From assembly GCF_963678635.1 (NCBI RefSeq), contig NC_087063.1:67808727-67872726 (forward strand): a stretch of DNA of 64,000 bases, in the 5' to 3' direction. Shown here piece by piece: positions 20,501 to 31,200 of the stretch (position 1 is the stretch's first letter; every line of letters begins with the position of its first letter). The position numbers and the translations under genes are program-made. Source of the DNA: Symsagittifera roscoffensis. Lineage: Eukaryota > Xenacoelomorpha > Acoela > Convolutidae. The notes under the pieces were generated by a model, which saw only the letters and a list, made by a program, of their open reading frames with translations, had not been told where the DNA came from and did not search any database.

Positions 20501-20940
20501 TCAAACTGACATATTTTTTACGTGTAGGTCTGTGTGACGTAGCTTATGCAACACAAAGAGCTTTCTTCCTCACTCCTTTTGTTACAATTGGCCTTAACCC
20601 AGCAGGATGCTCCTCTCTAGTTTTTCCCCAATTGCTAGGCAACTCAAGGGCAAATCGATTAATGATGTTGGGAGAGCGAATTTCTGCACACGAAGCGAAA
20701 GAGTTTGGACTCCTAACTGATGTATTTGAAGACGAAATGTTTGAAAAGAAATGCGAAGAAAAGATTGATCACGTTTTAACGAAATTGAACATCGAAGGAA
20801 TGATGAAAGTGAAGGCACTCAGTTTTGACGAAAAGAGGAAATTACTGAAGGAAAGAAACAGAATTGAATGTGAAATGTTCAGAGATTCGTTTTTGTCTGA
20901 ACAGTTTAAACATAAAATTGCAAAAATGTTTAAAAAATAG
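14592..20940 (+). CDS. ECI2: Enoyl-CoA delta isomerase 2-like (crotonase family), 3 exons
   Basis: Exons 14592-14904, 19967-20167 and 20528-20940 join with GT..AG ends, all in phase 1, to give 308 aa (or 295 aa from the Met at 14631). The protein has a basic N-terminus consistent with a mitochondrial presequence, a crotonase core starting NGVFRIEINNDKRKNALTWKM, then GAGDYFTSGLDLANF (first oxyanion-hole strand), NGPGIGLGTVIL (second oxyanion loop), GLCDVAYATQRAFFLTPF and AKEFGLLTDVF. ECI2 shifts 3-cis/trans double bonds to 2-trans in beta-oxidation of unsaturated fatty acids. The N-terminal acyl-CoA-binding domain of vertebrate ECI2 is absent and the C-terminus (AKMFKK) is no PTS1, which favours mitochondria. 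The usual SPEGCSS motif reads NPAGCSS, so the probable catalytic Glu is Ala. Intron 1 is 5 kb and repeat-filled. An acceptor-like CAG ends at 14565. Confidence 0.85.
16421..16457. repeat. Two tandem 18-bp units
   Basis: GGACAAATTCCACTACC and GGACAAATTCCACTATC are adjacent in intron 1 of the ECI2-like gene, just after GTTAAAA. Short direct duplication, no known function. Confidence 0.7.
16560..17530. repeat. ~460-bp tandem duplication (diverged) in ECI2 intron 1
   Basis: Two copies, about 16560-17000 and 17030-17440, share ordered blocks: AATTG(C/G)..GGACAAAA, AAAACTCCAAAAA-like stretch, CCTGCTCGCT(C/T)GCTTTATTCG, TTTCTTGACATTGAG / TTTCTCGAGACTGGG, GAATCA(G/C)GACTNAAAGGGCTT, ATGATATAT and CCTGATTTTGCGTG. 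The second is followed by a ~58-bp repeated piece (CCCGAATACAAAGTTC at about 17437 and 17494). The duplication is old, judging by divergence. Confidence 0.65.
18384..19023. mobile_element. Foldback (long inverted repeat) element, copy A
   Basis: About 640 bp inside ECI2 intron 1. The left end ATTGCTGATTTAAATTAACT is complementary to the right end TTTAAATCGGCACT. Inner blocks also pair: TATATATCACAAGAAGCCTC at 18531 against GAGGCTTCTTGTGATATATA at 18789, and TTTTGGAGATTTAA at 18704 against TTAAATCTCCAAAA at 18583. No transposase is encoded. A related element of almost the same length lies at 29572-30193. Confidence 0.75.
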
Positions 20941-20959
20941 ATATTATTATTCCTTAAAA

Positions 20960-21160
20960 TTTATTAAGCTTGCAATTAGCAACGTTATTAAATCAGAATA
21001 CGGACTTTTTTCAGCTTGACTTGTTTAACAAAATCAATTGAATCACTTTGTTCCTTGGTTTATACAAAGTTTTTTAGCATCTCGGGAACACGTGGTCTAG
21101 AGTTAAAGTCTACGCCTGGAATGGAAAATTTCCTGTTGAATCCTGTTTTTTTTTCAAGCT
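20960..21160. repeat. Dispersed repeat, second copy
   Basis: Matches 8145-8330 in the same orientation: GCTTGCAATTAGCAACGTTA, TTAAATCAGAATACGG, TTTAACAAAATCAATTGAATC, and later GGTCTAGAGTTAAAGTCTACG near 21098. It begins about 20 bases after the ECI2-like stop codon. Confidence 0.5.
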
Positions 21161-21174
21161 GGAAATTTTCCGTT

Positions 21175-21860
21175 TGAGTTGATGAACGTAGTTTGATTTT
21201 TTGTTTTTTGAAAAGTCTAAATTTCGGTTTCTTTTTAAGTTCAGTCCATTTTTAGCGAAAATTTAAAGGCCATGAAAAACTTACTCGCCTTCTAATTTCG
21301 AACATGAATTTTAATTATCAGATTTCCCAGCCAAATAAAAAAATTTACGTTTGATCCAGTTTTCTCAAATAGGGTTAATTTTGTCTTAACATGTCAATCA
21401 TAAAATGCTCTAGATGCTCAAAGAGCTTTAAGAACATCTATTTTTTTATCGAGCTTCGAAAGTTGATTTTTTTTCAAAAAACAAGTCAGTCGTCTTTTAT
21501 GTTTACTTGCGTTGATTGACTTTTTCCAAGTATCTTGGCTATGTTTTTTTGTAATTTATTTTCTATTTCGGTTAAAAATTTAATGAGGCGTATGTTGTGT
21601 CGTTTAAAGCTAATTTTAAGTCGTGTGGATGGAAAAGTAGACTTTGATAATTTTGAGTGTTTCCGGTGGGGGGCTAAAATATTAGAATTCCATAATTTTC
21701 AAGTTTTTTATGACAAAAATTTTGTTTTCGCCTCATCGTCAGTTTACTCAACGCTTTAGTTGCCGCTCGATAAATGTTTCGGATTACTTATTTGACGCCT
21801 GTGATTGTGTTCTGCACAGTGAGTTCTGGAGAGGTCGTTTTGCAGATTTCTTATAGCTTC
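21175..21860. repeat. Degenerate dispersed repeat between ECI2 and MRPS10
   Basis: The part at 21285-21560 shares ordered words with 26930-27245 in MRPS10 intron 2 (TTGATCCAGTT, GGAC/GAACATCT followed by TTTTTT, TTTTATGTTTGCTTGC / TTTTATGTTTACTTGC, TTGGCTATGTTTTTTT). The part at 21655-21860 resembles 14225-14400. The remainder is AT-rich without coding signal. Confidence 0.5.
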
Positions 21861-22022
21861 AAAAACTTATGGGTTTTCGTGTGATCATTTTTTCCTCTTC
21901 TGTATCGCATGTGATGCGAAGCGAAGCTTGTCGTCAGTAAAATTTTTCCAATAACAAATGTTGCGTAAGTCGGTTTTGCTTCAATTATAGATAATTGTTT
22001 TAACAATTTATTTCAGGTGAAG

Positions 22023-25000
22023 ATGGCTTACAGGCCAACTTGTCTTCTCGGATTCTGTAGATTATCCTGCGTTCGGTCATTTTTTTCGGAATCTGTTCTT
22101 CAGATTGTGCCACGGAAATATAAGCCACGTTCTCTGCCTCTATCACCTAATTATTATCAGAAATTAAATCAAAGCAACTTTTGGCGAAATTTTTCGTCTG
22201 GTAATGAGGCCGGGGAAATTTTGGAACCCGATGAGCTATACTCTCAAGTGCAACTGATGATCAAAGGTCAAGACAAAGAAGTCATCAACAGCTACGTGAC
22301 CTTTCTCAAAATGACCTGTCATCATTTAGGTTAGTGCTCTATTATATAGCCAGAATAGTCTCAGAACTGATTTTCTCTCTTAGTCATACAGTTTTGGTAA
22401 GATCTCTTTATTTCCAGTGGTTTTTATGAATAATTTTTTGTTATTATTCATTAGTTAAACTAATAAGAAATCGAGATATATATATTTCAAAAAATACTTT
22501 TGGAAGTTTTGGTAGTTTGAACTATCATACTTGATCAATGGGTTAACCTAAATGATATTGCTAAAAATAGGATTAAACGGTGAATTTTTCCAGCAATTTT
22601 TTTGAAATGTAAAAAATACCGACTAAATGTTTCAAAGGCTGATTATCGATAGCCGCAAGGCCTTTGTAGCAAGGCCCAAAATTTTGTAAATGTACTTGAA
22701 TGCTAGCGGGAATGTAGTTTAGTGTTGCAGTTCTCACGCCAAAACGTTGGCTTCCAGATGCTCTTAGTGTAGGATATACGGAAAATTGTACGAATCTTTC
22801 ATGAAGTTCTAGAAACTTAAAATTTTTATTTTAAATTCTTAATTTTGTACCTGTACTTGCATTTTATCGGGGGAGGGAGGGCATGGTTTAGTTTTTTTCA
22901 CTGAAGCTCGCAGCTTAGGAGAAACTGAAGATATTCTGAATGTTTTTAAAAGGTTTTGAAAAATTTATACCCGTGATTTTATGCTAACGGGATTGCAGTC
23001 TAGCGTTGAGATTCCAATGCCAAAATTTAACCTTTCATAAGCTGGTAACCTAGAATATATGGACGATTTTATGAAACTAAAAAAATCGAAAAATTTTAAA
23101 CAGCCTGAAATCTGGAAAAATTTGAGCTTAAGTTTTTGAAACTTCGATAGAATTTTCAATTTCAAGATTTGAATGGCTAATGCAAAATTTGAAAATTTTA
23201 ACCCTGCAGTGAGGAGCTGTCAGGGTTATTTTAAGAATTTCAATTGTTGTCTCTTATAAAAATTGACTGCTCAAATACTATTAGCTTCCAAGACTTGACG
23301 TTTTTTTAATGATTTTAAGAAACTTCAAACTTACAAATTTTGAAAATCTCAGCCTTATGAGTGATGCCAAAGTAGCCTCAGGTCTTGCTAATTTGGCCTC
23401 CAAAATTTTTTTGAAGTTTTATGTCCTGAATGGCGTGCTTCAGAAAAGTTCGATTTTTTGTGGTCTGATTCGCTCTATGAACTACGTTGAAATATTTTCA
23501 AGTTGCTTAATAGCTTGCAAGGAAACGCTTGTGTTTGCGCGAACCAGTTAGCTCTAGGAAATAGCTTGAACAACTTCAGTATTTCATCGCGTGAGTGGCT
23601 CCATTACAGAAATAAGCTTGTTACTATCTGATTCAGTTCATGAAATACTTTGAAATGTATTCAAGTTTTATAGCTTGAATTGCTTACTAAAAAGTTAACT
23701 TCTTGCCATTTTATTTGCTCTACGAATTAACTTGAAATTTTTTAAAGTTTCCTCACTTGAATAGCTTTGTTAGAAAAACTTAATTTTTGCGAACTGATTC
23801 GCACTATGAAACAATTTGAATTTTTGAAACAATTTAAAATTTTTGCTTGAATAGTTTCTATAAGAAAACTTTCAGTTTTCGCAAAACGATTAGTTCTACA
23901 AACCATCTTGAAGTTTTTCGAAGTTCCTTGAATAGCTTGCTTAGAAGAACTTAACGTTTTTCGCAATCTGATTCGGTTTATGGAAACATTTAAACTAATT
24001 CAAATTTCATAGCTTGAATACCTTGCTCAGAAAAGTTTCGAATTTTTACGGTTTGTACCTGTACTTGCATTTTATCGGGGGAGGGAGGGCATGGTTTAGT
24101 TTTTTTCACTGAAGCTCGCAGCTTAGGAGAAATTGAAGATATTCTGAATGTTTTTAAAAGGTTTTGAAAAATTTGTACCCGTGATTTTATGCTAACGGGA
24201 TTGCAGTCTAGCGTTGAGATTCCAATGCCAAAATTTAACCTTTCATAAGCTGGTAACCTAGAATATATGGACGATTTTATGAAACTAAAAAAAATCGAAA
24301 AATTTTAAACAGCCTGAAATCTGGAAAAATTTGAGCTTAAGTTTTTGAAACTTCGATAGAATTTTCAATTTCAAGATTTGAATGGCTAATGCAAAATTTG
24401 AAAATTTTAACCCTGCAGTGAGGAGCTGTCAGGGTTATTTTAAGAATTTCAATTGTTGTCTCTTATAAAAATTGACTGCTCAAATACTATTAGCTTCCAA
24501 GACTTGATGTTTTTTTAATGATTTTAAGAAACTTCAAACTTACAAATTTTGAAAATCTCAGCCTTATGAGTGATGCCAAAGTAGCCTCAGGTCTTGCTAA
24601 TTTGGCCTCCAAATTTTTTTTGAAGTTTTATGTCCTGAATGGCGTGCTTCAGAAAAGTTCGATTTTTTGTGGTCTGATTCGCTCTATGAACTACGTTGAA
24701 ATATTTTCAAGTTGCTTAATAGCTTGCAAGGAAACGCTTGTGTTTGCGCGAACCAGTTAGCTCTAGGAAATAGCTTGAACAACTTCAGTATTTCATCGCG
24801 TGAGTGGCTCCATTACAGAAATAAGCTTGTTACTATCTGATTCAGTTCATGAAATACTTTGAAATGTATTCAAGTTTTGTAGCTTGAATTGCTTACTAAA
24901 AAGTTAACTTCTTGCCATTTTATTTGCTCTACGAATTAACTTGAAATTTTTTAAAGTTTCCTCACTTGAATAGCTTTGTTAGAAAAACTTAATTTTTGCG

Positions 25001-28000
25001 AACTGATTCGCACTATGAAACGATTTGAATTTTTGAAACAATTTAAAATTTTTGCTTGAATAGTTTCTATAAGAAAACTTTCAGTTTTCGCAAAACGATT
25101 AGTTCTACAAACCATCTTGAAGTTTTTCGAAGTTCCTTGAATAGCTTGCTTAGAAGAACTTAACGTTTTTCGCAATCTGATTCGGTTTATGGAAACATTT
25201 AAACTAATTCAAATTTCATGGCTTGAATACCTTGCTCAGAAAAGTTTCGAATTTTTACTAACTGGTTCGGTGTTTTGAAAAAATTGAAAGTTTCATAAAT
25301 GGAATAGCTTGGTTATAATATTTTAAGTTTTTCGCGAACTGATTCAGCCTGTGAAAGAACTTTAAATGTTTCAACGTTTCTTAGTTTGAATAGCTTGCTT
25401 GGAAACAACCTAAACTTATCACAAACCGATGCAGTCTAAGAAATGGCTTGAAATAATAAACTTCTTCTGTGAAATTTAAAATTTTTCAAACCGATTTAAA
25501 ATATGTTTGAATTTTTTGATGCTTCCTTGCTTGAATAGCTTGATCAGAGCATTAACTATTTTTTTGCGAGCCGATTGATTAATGGAGACGTGCTTGTTAG
25601 AAGCATTTTAATAGGAAATGTTATCATTCCAGGAAAACTATGCGGAATACTAATTTGATTTAACTGTCTCGCACGGAACGTACATAAAAACAGTAAAACT
25701 TTCTAGATTTGGACTTTGAGGAGCCAGTGACGCTTCCGAGGAGTAGACGCATGATCACTCTTCTGAAGAGCAGACACGTGCACAAGAGGGCCAAAGTGCA
25801 ATATGAAGTGAGGACACACACAGTACAGATGAATGTCCGACACATTACAGGCAGCTCAGCATCCACGTTTTTGGAATACATACAGGTTGGGTTCGACTTC
25901 TTGTGTTAACGCTATAAAATAATAAGCACAACAAAGGGAAATGAAAGTCTTCGGAAAAAGCATATTGTTAGACTTGATAATAACGCAATTGCTCGTATCT
26001 GGTCCAAAGCGCAGAACTATCCAACTGGTTTTTTTAATGTGTTGCTCCGAGTTTCGACCACGAAAAAGGAAGGCATCGTGTACTGGTGTGTGTTTCTTAA
26101 AGAAAAAGATCGAGATTTGAAGGAACAGCTAAAAACATTTTGAAAATTTACGAAAAAACTAATTAACGTGGTCTTCCGCGCTCTAGCTAATTAATTTATT
26201 TTAGTGTTACTGAGTTTATATTAGCTTGTCTCCGAGGCAAAATCAAGTGCCACGCTTGAGCGTCAGACAGGGTCGAAGGACAAGAAAAAACAGCTTTTAA
26301 TTACAAATGGCCGCAAATTTAACAGCTTAAAGGATAACTACCCCATAGTCTCATTGCAGGCTCTATTTTTGGTAGTTTTCCCGTGATATGATCCTGTTTA
26401 TTCCCGGAATAAACTATAATCAGCTTCAACACCCCAGAGAGCTAACAGTGACGTCAGAGATCCTCACTACTTACATTTACTGCAACCTACGGGATGCTGC
26501 AAGAAAGCTTTATTCTTTTAAATAATTAAATTTACAGTTCAAATTATGATGAAATAGCGCGAGCGCAGAAAACGGTTATCAGTTTTTTTCCTCGTATAAT
26601 AACAAAATGTTTTAAGCTTTTTCTTCAAATCACGATATTTGTCTTTCTTTGAGAAAGTAGTTCTGACTGACGATGCCTTCAGGTAATTAATCGTTCGTAC
26701 GGAAACATCTTTCTGCAATTTTTTGATTAAGAGTAATGAACGTAGTTCAGACTCTTATATAGGTCTTGCTGATTTTTCTTTTTTGTTTTTTTTTTTCAGG
26801 AAAAGTCTCTAATAACTACAGGTGTGCATTCACACATATTGATACATTTATCAATGCACTTAGGTATATATGCTTTTTGAGTTCAACTGAAATTCATCTG
26901 CTGAAAGTTGCGTCAATAGCAATCTCCAAATACTAACGTAGATAGAAATGGCGCGAAAAAACGAACAATTTCTAGTTTCGAAAGTGCAATTTAATTTTAA
27001 GATTTCCAGCGGAATAAAAACTTTACCTATTGATCCAGTTATCTTAAGTTGGACTAATGTTATCAGAAAAGTGCCAATCATGAATTGTTATAGAAACTCA
27101 AAAAGCTTAAAGGACATCTGTTTTTTTCTTTAAAATTCGAAACTTTCTTTCAACAACAGATTTTTTCAAGTATGTCAGTGTTTTTTATGTTTGCTTGCAT
27201 TCATTACTCTTTTCCAATCTTCGATTGGCTATGTTTTTTTTAATTACTTGAATGCGAACTTTTTTGAAAAAGGGATCTTTTTCATAAAAATATAAATCAT
27301 TAAACGCTACTCTGCAGTAGGTAATTCGCAGGGGTCGGACATTTTTTGAACAAAAAAGATGTTTTTCAGGGGGGTCCGGCAAATTTGGATCAATTCTGAT
27401 AAATATTATGACAAAATCGAGCCAAAAGTTTTCTTGAACATTGAACTTGGCATAGAGTTTTAGTAATTTAATCCAGACGACCTTTTTTTGCGGTGAAAAG
27501 GCAGTTTTGTCAATTTGGTCCTCTCGAAATTGATATTTTTTTCAAAAATTTTGGGTAATTATTTTATGGTTCAAAAATTCAGGTGGGAACCATGCAGACA
27601 CTCCCTTCACAAATTTGGAGGGGTCATTATTCTAGGAGGGGTTCTCTATGAAGAAAACGATTTGTGTTGCGGGGGGTTCTCCTCTGTTTTGCGGGGGCTC
27701 TTCCTTGAGCAAATTCGATATAACTGCGATTTGAGATTCAAAATATGATAATTGAGTGCAGTCTAGTACAGAAAAACGGGATCAAGTCAGTTCTTTTGAT
27801 CTTTATACGAGTAGTTTGACAATTGATAAAAACATTAATTAATTGCAAACTTTTTAAATTTATTCCTGCATATAAATTGAACGGTTTCAATATTTCAGCG
27901 CAACATCCCTGAAGCAGTTGCCCTTCAAGTGAACAAGACTGAAATGTTACCTCTGCCTGAACCGATAATAAAGGCAGCCATCGAACCAAAAATTCAATAA
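22023..28000 (+). CDS. MRPS10: Mitochondrial ribosomal protein uS10m (MRPS10), 3 exons
   Basis: Exons 22023-22329, 25707-25885 and 27899-28000 join in phases 1 and 0 to 195 aa, close to the usual ~200 aa. Residues 1 to about 65 are a Ser/Arg-rich, acid-poor mitochondrial presequence. The uS10 fold starts at DELYSQVQLMIKGQDKEVINSY, continues with FEEPVTLPRSRRMITLLKSRHVHKRAKVQYE (split around residue 103), and then HITGSSASTFLEYIQ / RNIPEAVALQVNKTEM, matching the family's [22 protein letters not shown]-type region. It is a head protein of the small mitoribosomal subunit. TTTATTTCAG ends six bases before the ATG at 22023, an acceptor for a UTR intron or spliced leader. AATAAA at 28030 follows 30 bases after the stop. 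Intron 1 (3.4 kb) contains a recent 1.2-kb tandem duplication. Confidence 0.9.
22847..25259. repeat. 1.2-kb tandem duplication in MRPS10 intron 1
   Basis: Copy 1 (22847 to about 24053) and copy 2 (24055 to about 25259) are nearly identical, differing by a handful of substitutions and single-base indels over about 1208 bp. Both start GTACCTGTACTTGCATTTTA. The right half of each copy, continuing to about 25600, is itself made of degenerate ~90-100-bp units with the recurring words AGCTTGAATAGCTTGCT, GAAAA(C/G)TTAA, TTTTCGCAAACTGATT and TATGAAA, so the duplication acts as a higher-order repeat of an older minisatellite. Confidence 0.9.
25886..26929. other. MRPS10 intron 2, first part
   Basis: No coding signal or clear repeat over the first 800 bases. 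Near 26725, AGAGTAATGAACGTAGTTCAGACTCTTATATAGGT resembles a segment near 15255 in ECI2 intron 1. Confidence 0.4.
26930..27245. repeat. Dispersed repeat in MRPS10 intron 2
   Basis: Shares ordered blocks with 21285-21560: AAGATTTCCAGC / CAGATTTCCCAGCC, TTGATCCAGTT, GCCAATCATGAA / GTCAATCATAAA, TTTTATGTTTGCTTGCATT and TTGGCTATGTTTTTTT. Diverged copies of one family. Confidence 0.55.
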
Positions 28001-28029
28001 ACTTCTCTCCTTTTGAATCCGAAAAGTAA

Positions 28030-28035
28030 AATAAA
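28030..28035 (+). other. Polyadenylation signal for MRPS10
   Basis: AATAAA 30 bases after the MRPS10 stop and about 235 bases before the TTTCAG acceptor-like site ahead of vasohibin. Confidence 0.55.
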
Positions 28036-28294
28036 AGTTCTCCTTTTGAATTTTTTGTATTGAGTTGAAAGAGCAACTGGAGGGAAAAAAGATAAATACC
28101 ATGTAAATATCATGCTACTTTTATTTATTAGATAAACATTAATTGTAGTAGTGATGTAAAAAAGCTGCCATAAAACATATAAACATATTGATAACCACAT
28201 ATCAAGCGTGATCAAAGTTATAATCAGGATCTCAAAGCTGATGAACTTGAGCAATTAGCAAACGCTTTCAGATGGGTTGAATGAGTTGGTGGTA

Positions 28295-31200
28295 ATGGTG
28301 TCCAAATCGGGAACCCTCCAGTCAGCCTGTTCCACTCCTGCCCTGCCCACCAGCAGTCGGGAGGCAGAGACGGTGACGGCAGAGCTCCTCACTTATCGCA
28401 ACCCCATTCGCAGCTCAAATGCCGGACGGGTGGCAACTTTAAGCAAAAGCTACTCTCGAGGCGACCTGCGGGACGATGAGGATGATGACAATGACGACGC
28501 AGAAGAAGGTAAGAAATGTGAATGAAATATTTTGAAAAGTGAATAAAATATATATTGCTCTTAGTTTTGTAATAGCTCTTTATAGTGCATAATTAGACGT
28601 GCGTAGCGTAATTTGGTATAACGATGCATATTTTTTTCCAACCCAAGTCGCAAAAAAGCACTACTTTGGTTGACACTTTTGAACCAGTAGGCTGTTTTAG
28701 CAGCATATTTACATGTGCTTTGATATTTGATTAGTAATAAGTTAACACACTTTATATTTTTTTTAATTCATCAATCGAGCCGAAAAAAGCTATTTGTTTC
28801 ATACAACAGTATATTAATTATAATCGCATTTCAGAAAATTCGCGAGATTTTTGAAATGCATAATTTTTACGCAATTTGGTTCAACTTTTTCTAATTTATT
28901 ATTTGCAAAGCTAGTGTGGTTGCCTTAGGTTTATTACATTCCAAATTTAAGCTTACAAAAAATGATCACATCACGGATGGGCAAAAATGACACTAACTTA
29001 AACAACACTGCCCTGAATCTTCTGACTGCCCCTTAATCCATATCGAATAATATTTGGGAAAAGAAACTATTGAAAAATTTTAAATTTTGGACAAAATCCA
29101 AGATCAAGTGTAAAAAATTTTTGAGTTGTAAGAAATTAATTAGACTGATTAGCTTGCCTCAATTCAATTTGGAATGATTTTGCTGGGCGGGATAATTCGC
29201 CACGCATGAATAATTCGCGTTACGCTTTCAGTATTATGAATAACATGCTCAAAACGTGCATAAATTAGTCCAGAGCATGGCCAAATTGGCAATTTTCAAA
29301 CTTTCTGAACATAGCAAAAAATGATCAGAGGTAGAATATCTTTTGTATTTGATTTTAGGGAATCAATATTTTCAATGAAGTATAAAAATTTTGTCAAAAC
29401 TATTATTTCGATTGTCGAAAATTGACTGAATAATAAACTACCCCAAGGATAAATATTCCGTTTTCTTCGAAAGGTAGAAAAAAAAACTTTTTTAAATATA
29501 TGTTTTAAGGATATGGTCGGAATATTTTGTGCTGCTTGCTCAGCAACCGGCTATCCTTGTGTTTATGTGTGCAGTGCTGATTTAAATAACTTGAACAAAA
29601 TTTGAAAATACAAATACGTTTTTCTAAAACTGGGTCAACATCATACAGAAAGTGAAGAGAGCTAAAGTTTCTTAAAATTTTGTCAGAATTCTTATAGTGC
29701 TGTTCATTCCGCAAAATTCGGGGAAAAAATTACACCAATTTAATAGATCAGAAGTCTATAACAAAAGAAGCCGTTTACGGAGCGCAACGAAGTTCTACAA
29801 GAGTAAAGTCTTCAAAAATTTGTATACGAGAACATTTTTTGCTTGATAGCGAAACATGTCAGTTCTACTATATGAAACTCTAAATCGTTGCTTAAAAACA
29901 AATTTTAAAGGTTTTTTTGCGCAAAGTTTTGAAGATTTTTCTCCTCTAGAATTTTGTTGAGCTGTTTAAGAGGCACCTTTGATAAAACCTTTTTTTTCAA
30001 TTAGAAGAAAATGACTCATTTTGGGGTACAATTTCCGAATTTTGTTAAATAAATTGCAGTATAATAGTTCTGATGAAAATCTAAGCAAATTTTTCTTCTT
30101 CGCTTTTGTCTGGTTTCGATCAAATTTGAAAAAAAACCGCGTTTTTAGTTTCAAAATTTGTTCATTTTGTCCAGATAACTTAAATCAGCACTGTAGAAGA
30201 GGCGTGTTTTAGTTAGCGCCAGCTTTTTTCCGTAAGTTTTAGTTGAATTATCTGTTGTTTTGTTTAGGGGTTCTCTTCTACGTTAACAAAACAGGTTTCC
30301 CAATGGCCGACAACATCTACCAACGCATGTGGGACTTTGCCTGTCGCAAACACCCTGACGGAAACGACCTCTCCAAACGATGCCAATCGGAACAATTCGC
30401 AACTGACGTCACAGTTCCTAAAGAGCCCAAAGTGCAATCGCTCCGAGCACCCATTAAAACGAAACTGAAAGCAGTGCAAAGTTACATGGATTCACTGGAG
30501 TACAACCATACTGGCACCCAGTTTTTCGACATCATCAAAAACAGACCTTTGATCAGTTTGATGGAAGTGTGTCGTAAGATGGTCCAGGAGTCACTGCCAA
30601 TTAAATGCCTGGAAGCAACTGTTTTGGGAATTTATCTAACCAATGGGGTATCAGGTAATGTTGCAAAATTACATGAAGTATGTACCTTGAGAATCGATTT
30701 AATGTTAATTCATTGAGAGTTCCGCCTTGATGAAGAAAGTGGTCTGGTTTTATAAGCCCCTCGTTGTGTTCTCGATTTGATTGGAGGAGCGCTGAAGCAT
30801 ATAAAATAAGCCTACAGTATTATTTCTAAGGGTTCAAGGGTGAAAACTCCGAGATATAGTAATTGTTTTCCTTTTTAGGCTTAGAAAGGTTCCCTCTTAG
30901 TTTCAAGAGTCGTTTTGGCGGCAGGAGTGCGCGTCATGTGGTGCTGGGAGTGTACCATGGGGGAATGTATGGATCCCTGGGAATGAGCAGAAGAGACACA
31001 CTAGCGTACAAGAGTCTCCAGTTCGACTCTCTCTCGGCTCTAGTGACCAGCTTTGAAGTATGTTTCTTTCTCATAAAATCAGCGTAATTAAGATTCTGGA
31101 GTATATATCAAGATTCTAATTCTTCAAGCGCCTTAGATTGATGGAGAAGTCTGAATTCTATTTGAATTCGAAGTCTGAGAAATTTTCGGCTGCTCTAGAA

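Noticed and set aside
23309-25175. Duplicated 80-aa and 74-aa ORFs as paralogous genes
   Set aside because: They are by-products of the intronic 1.2-kb tandem duplication, and lie within MRPS10 intron 1 with no protein similarity.
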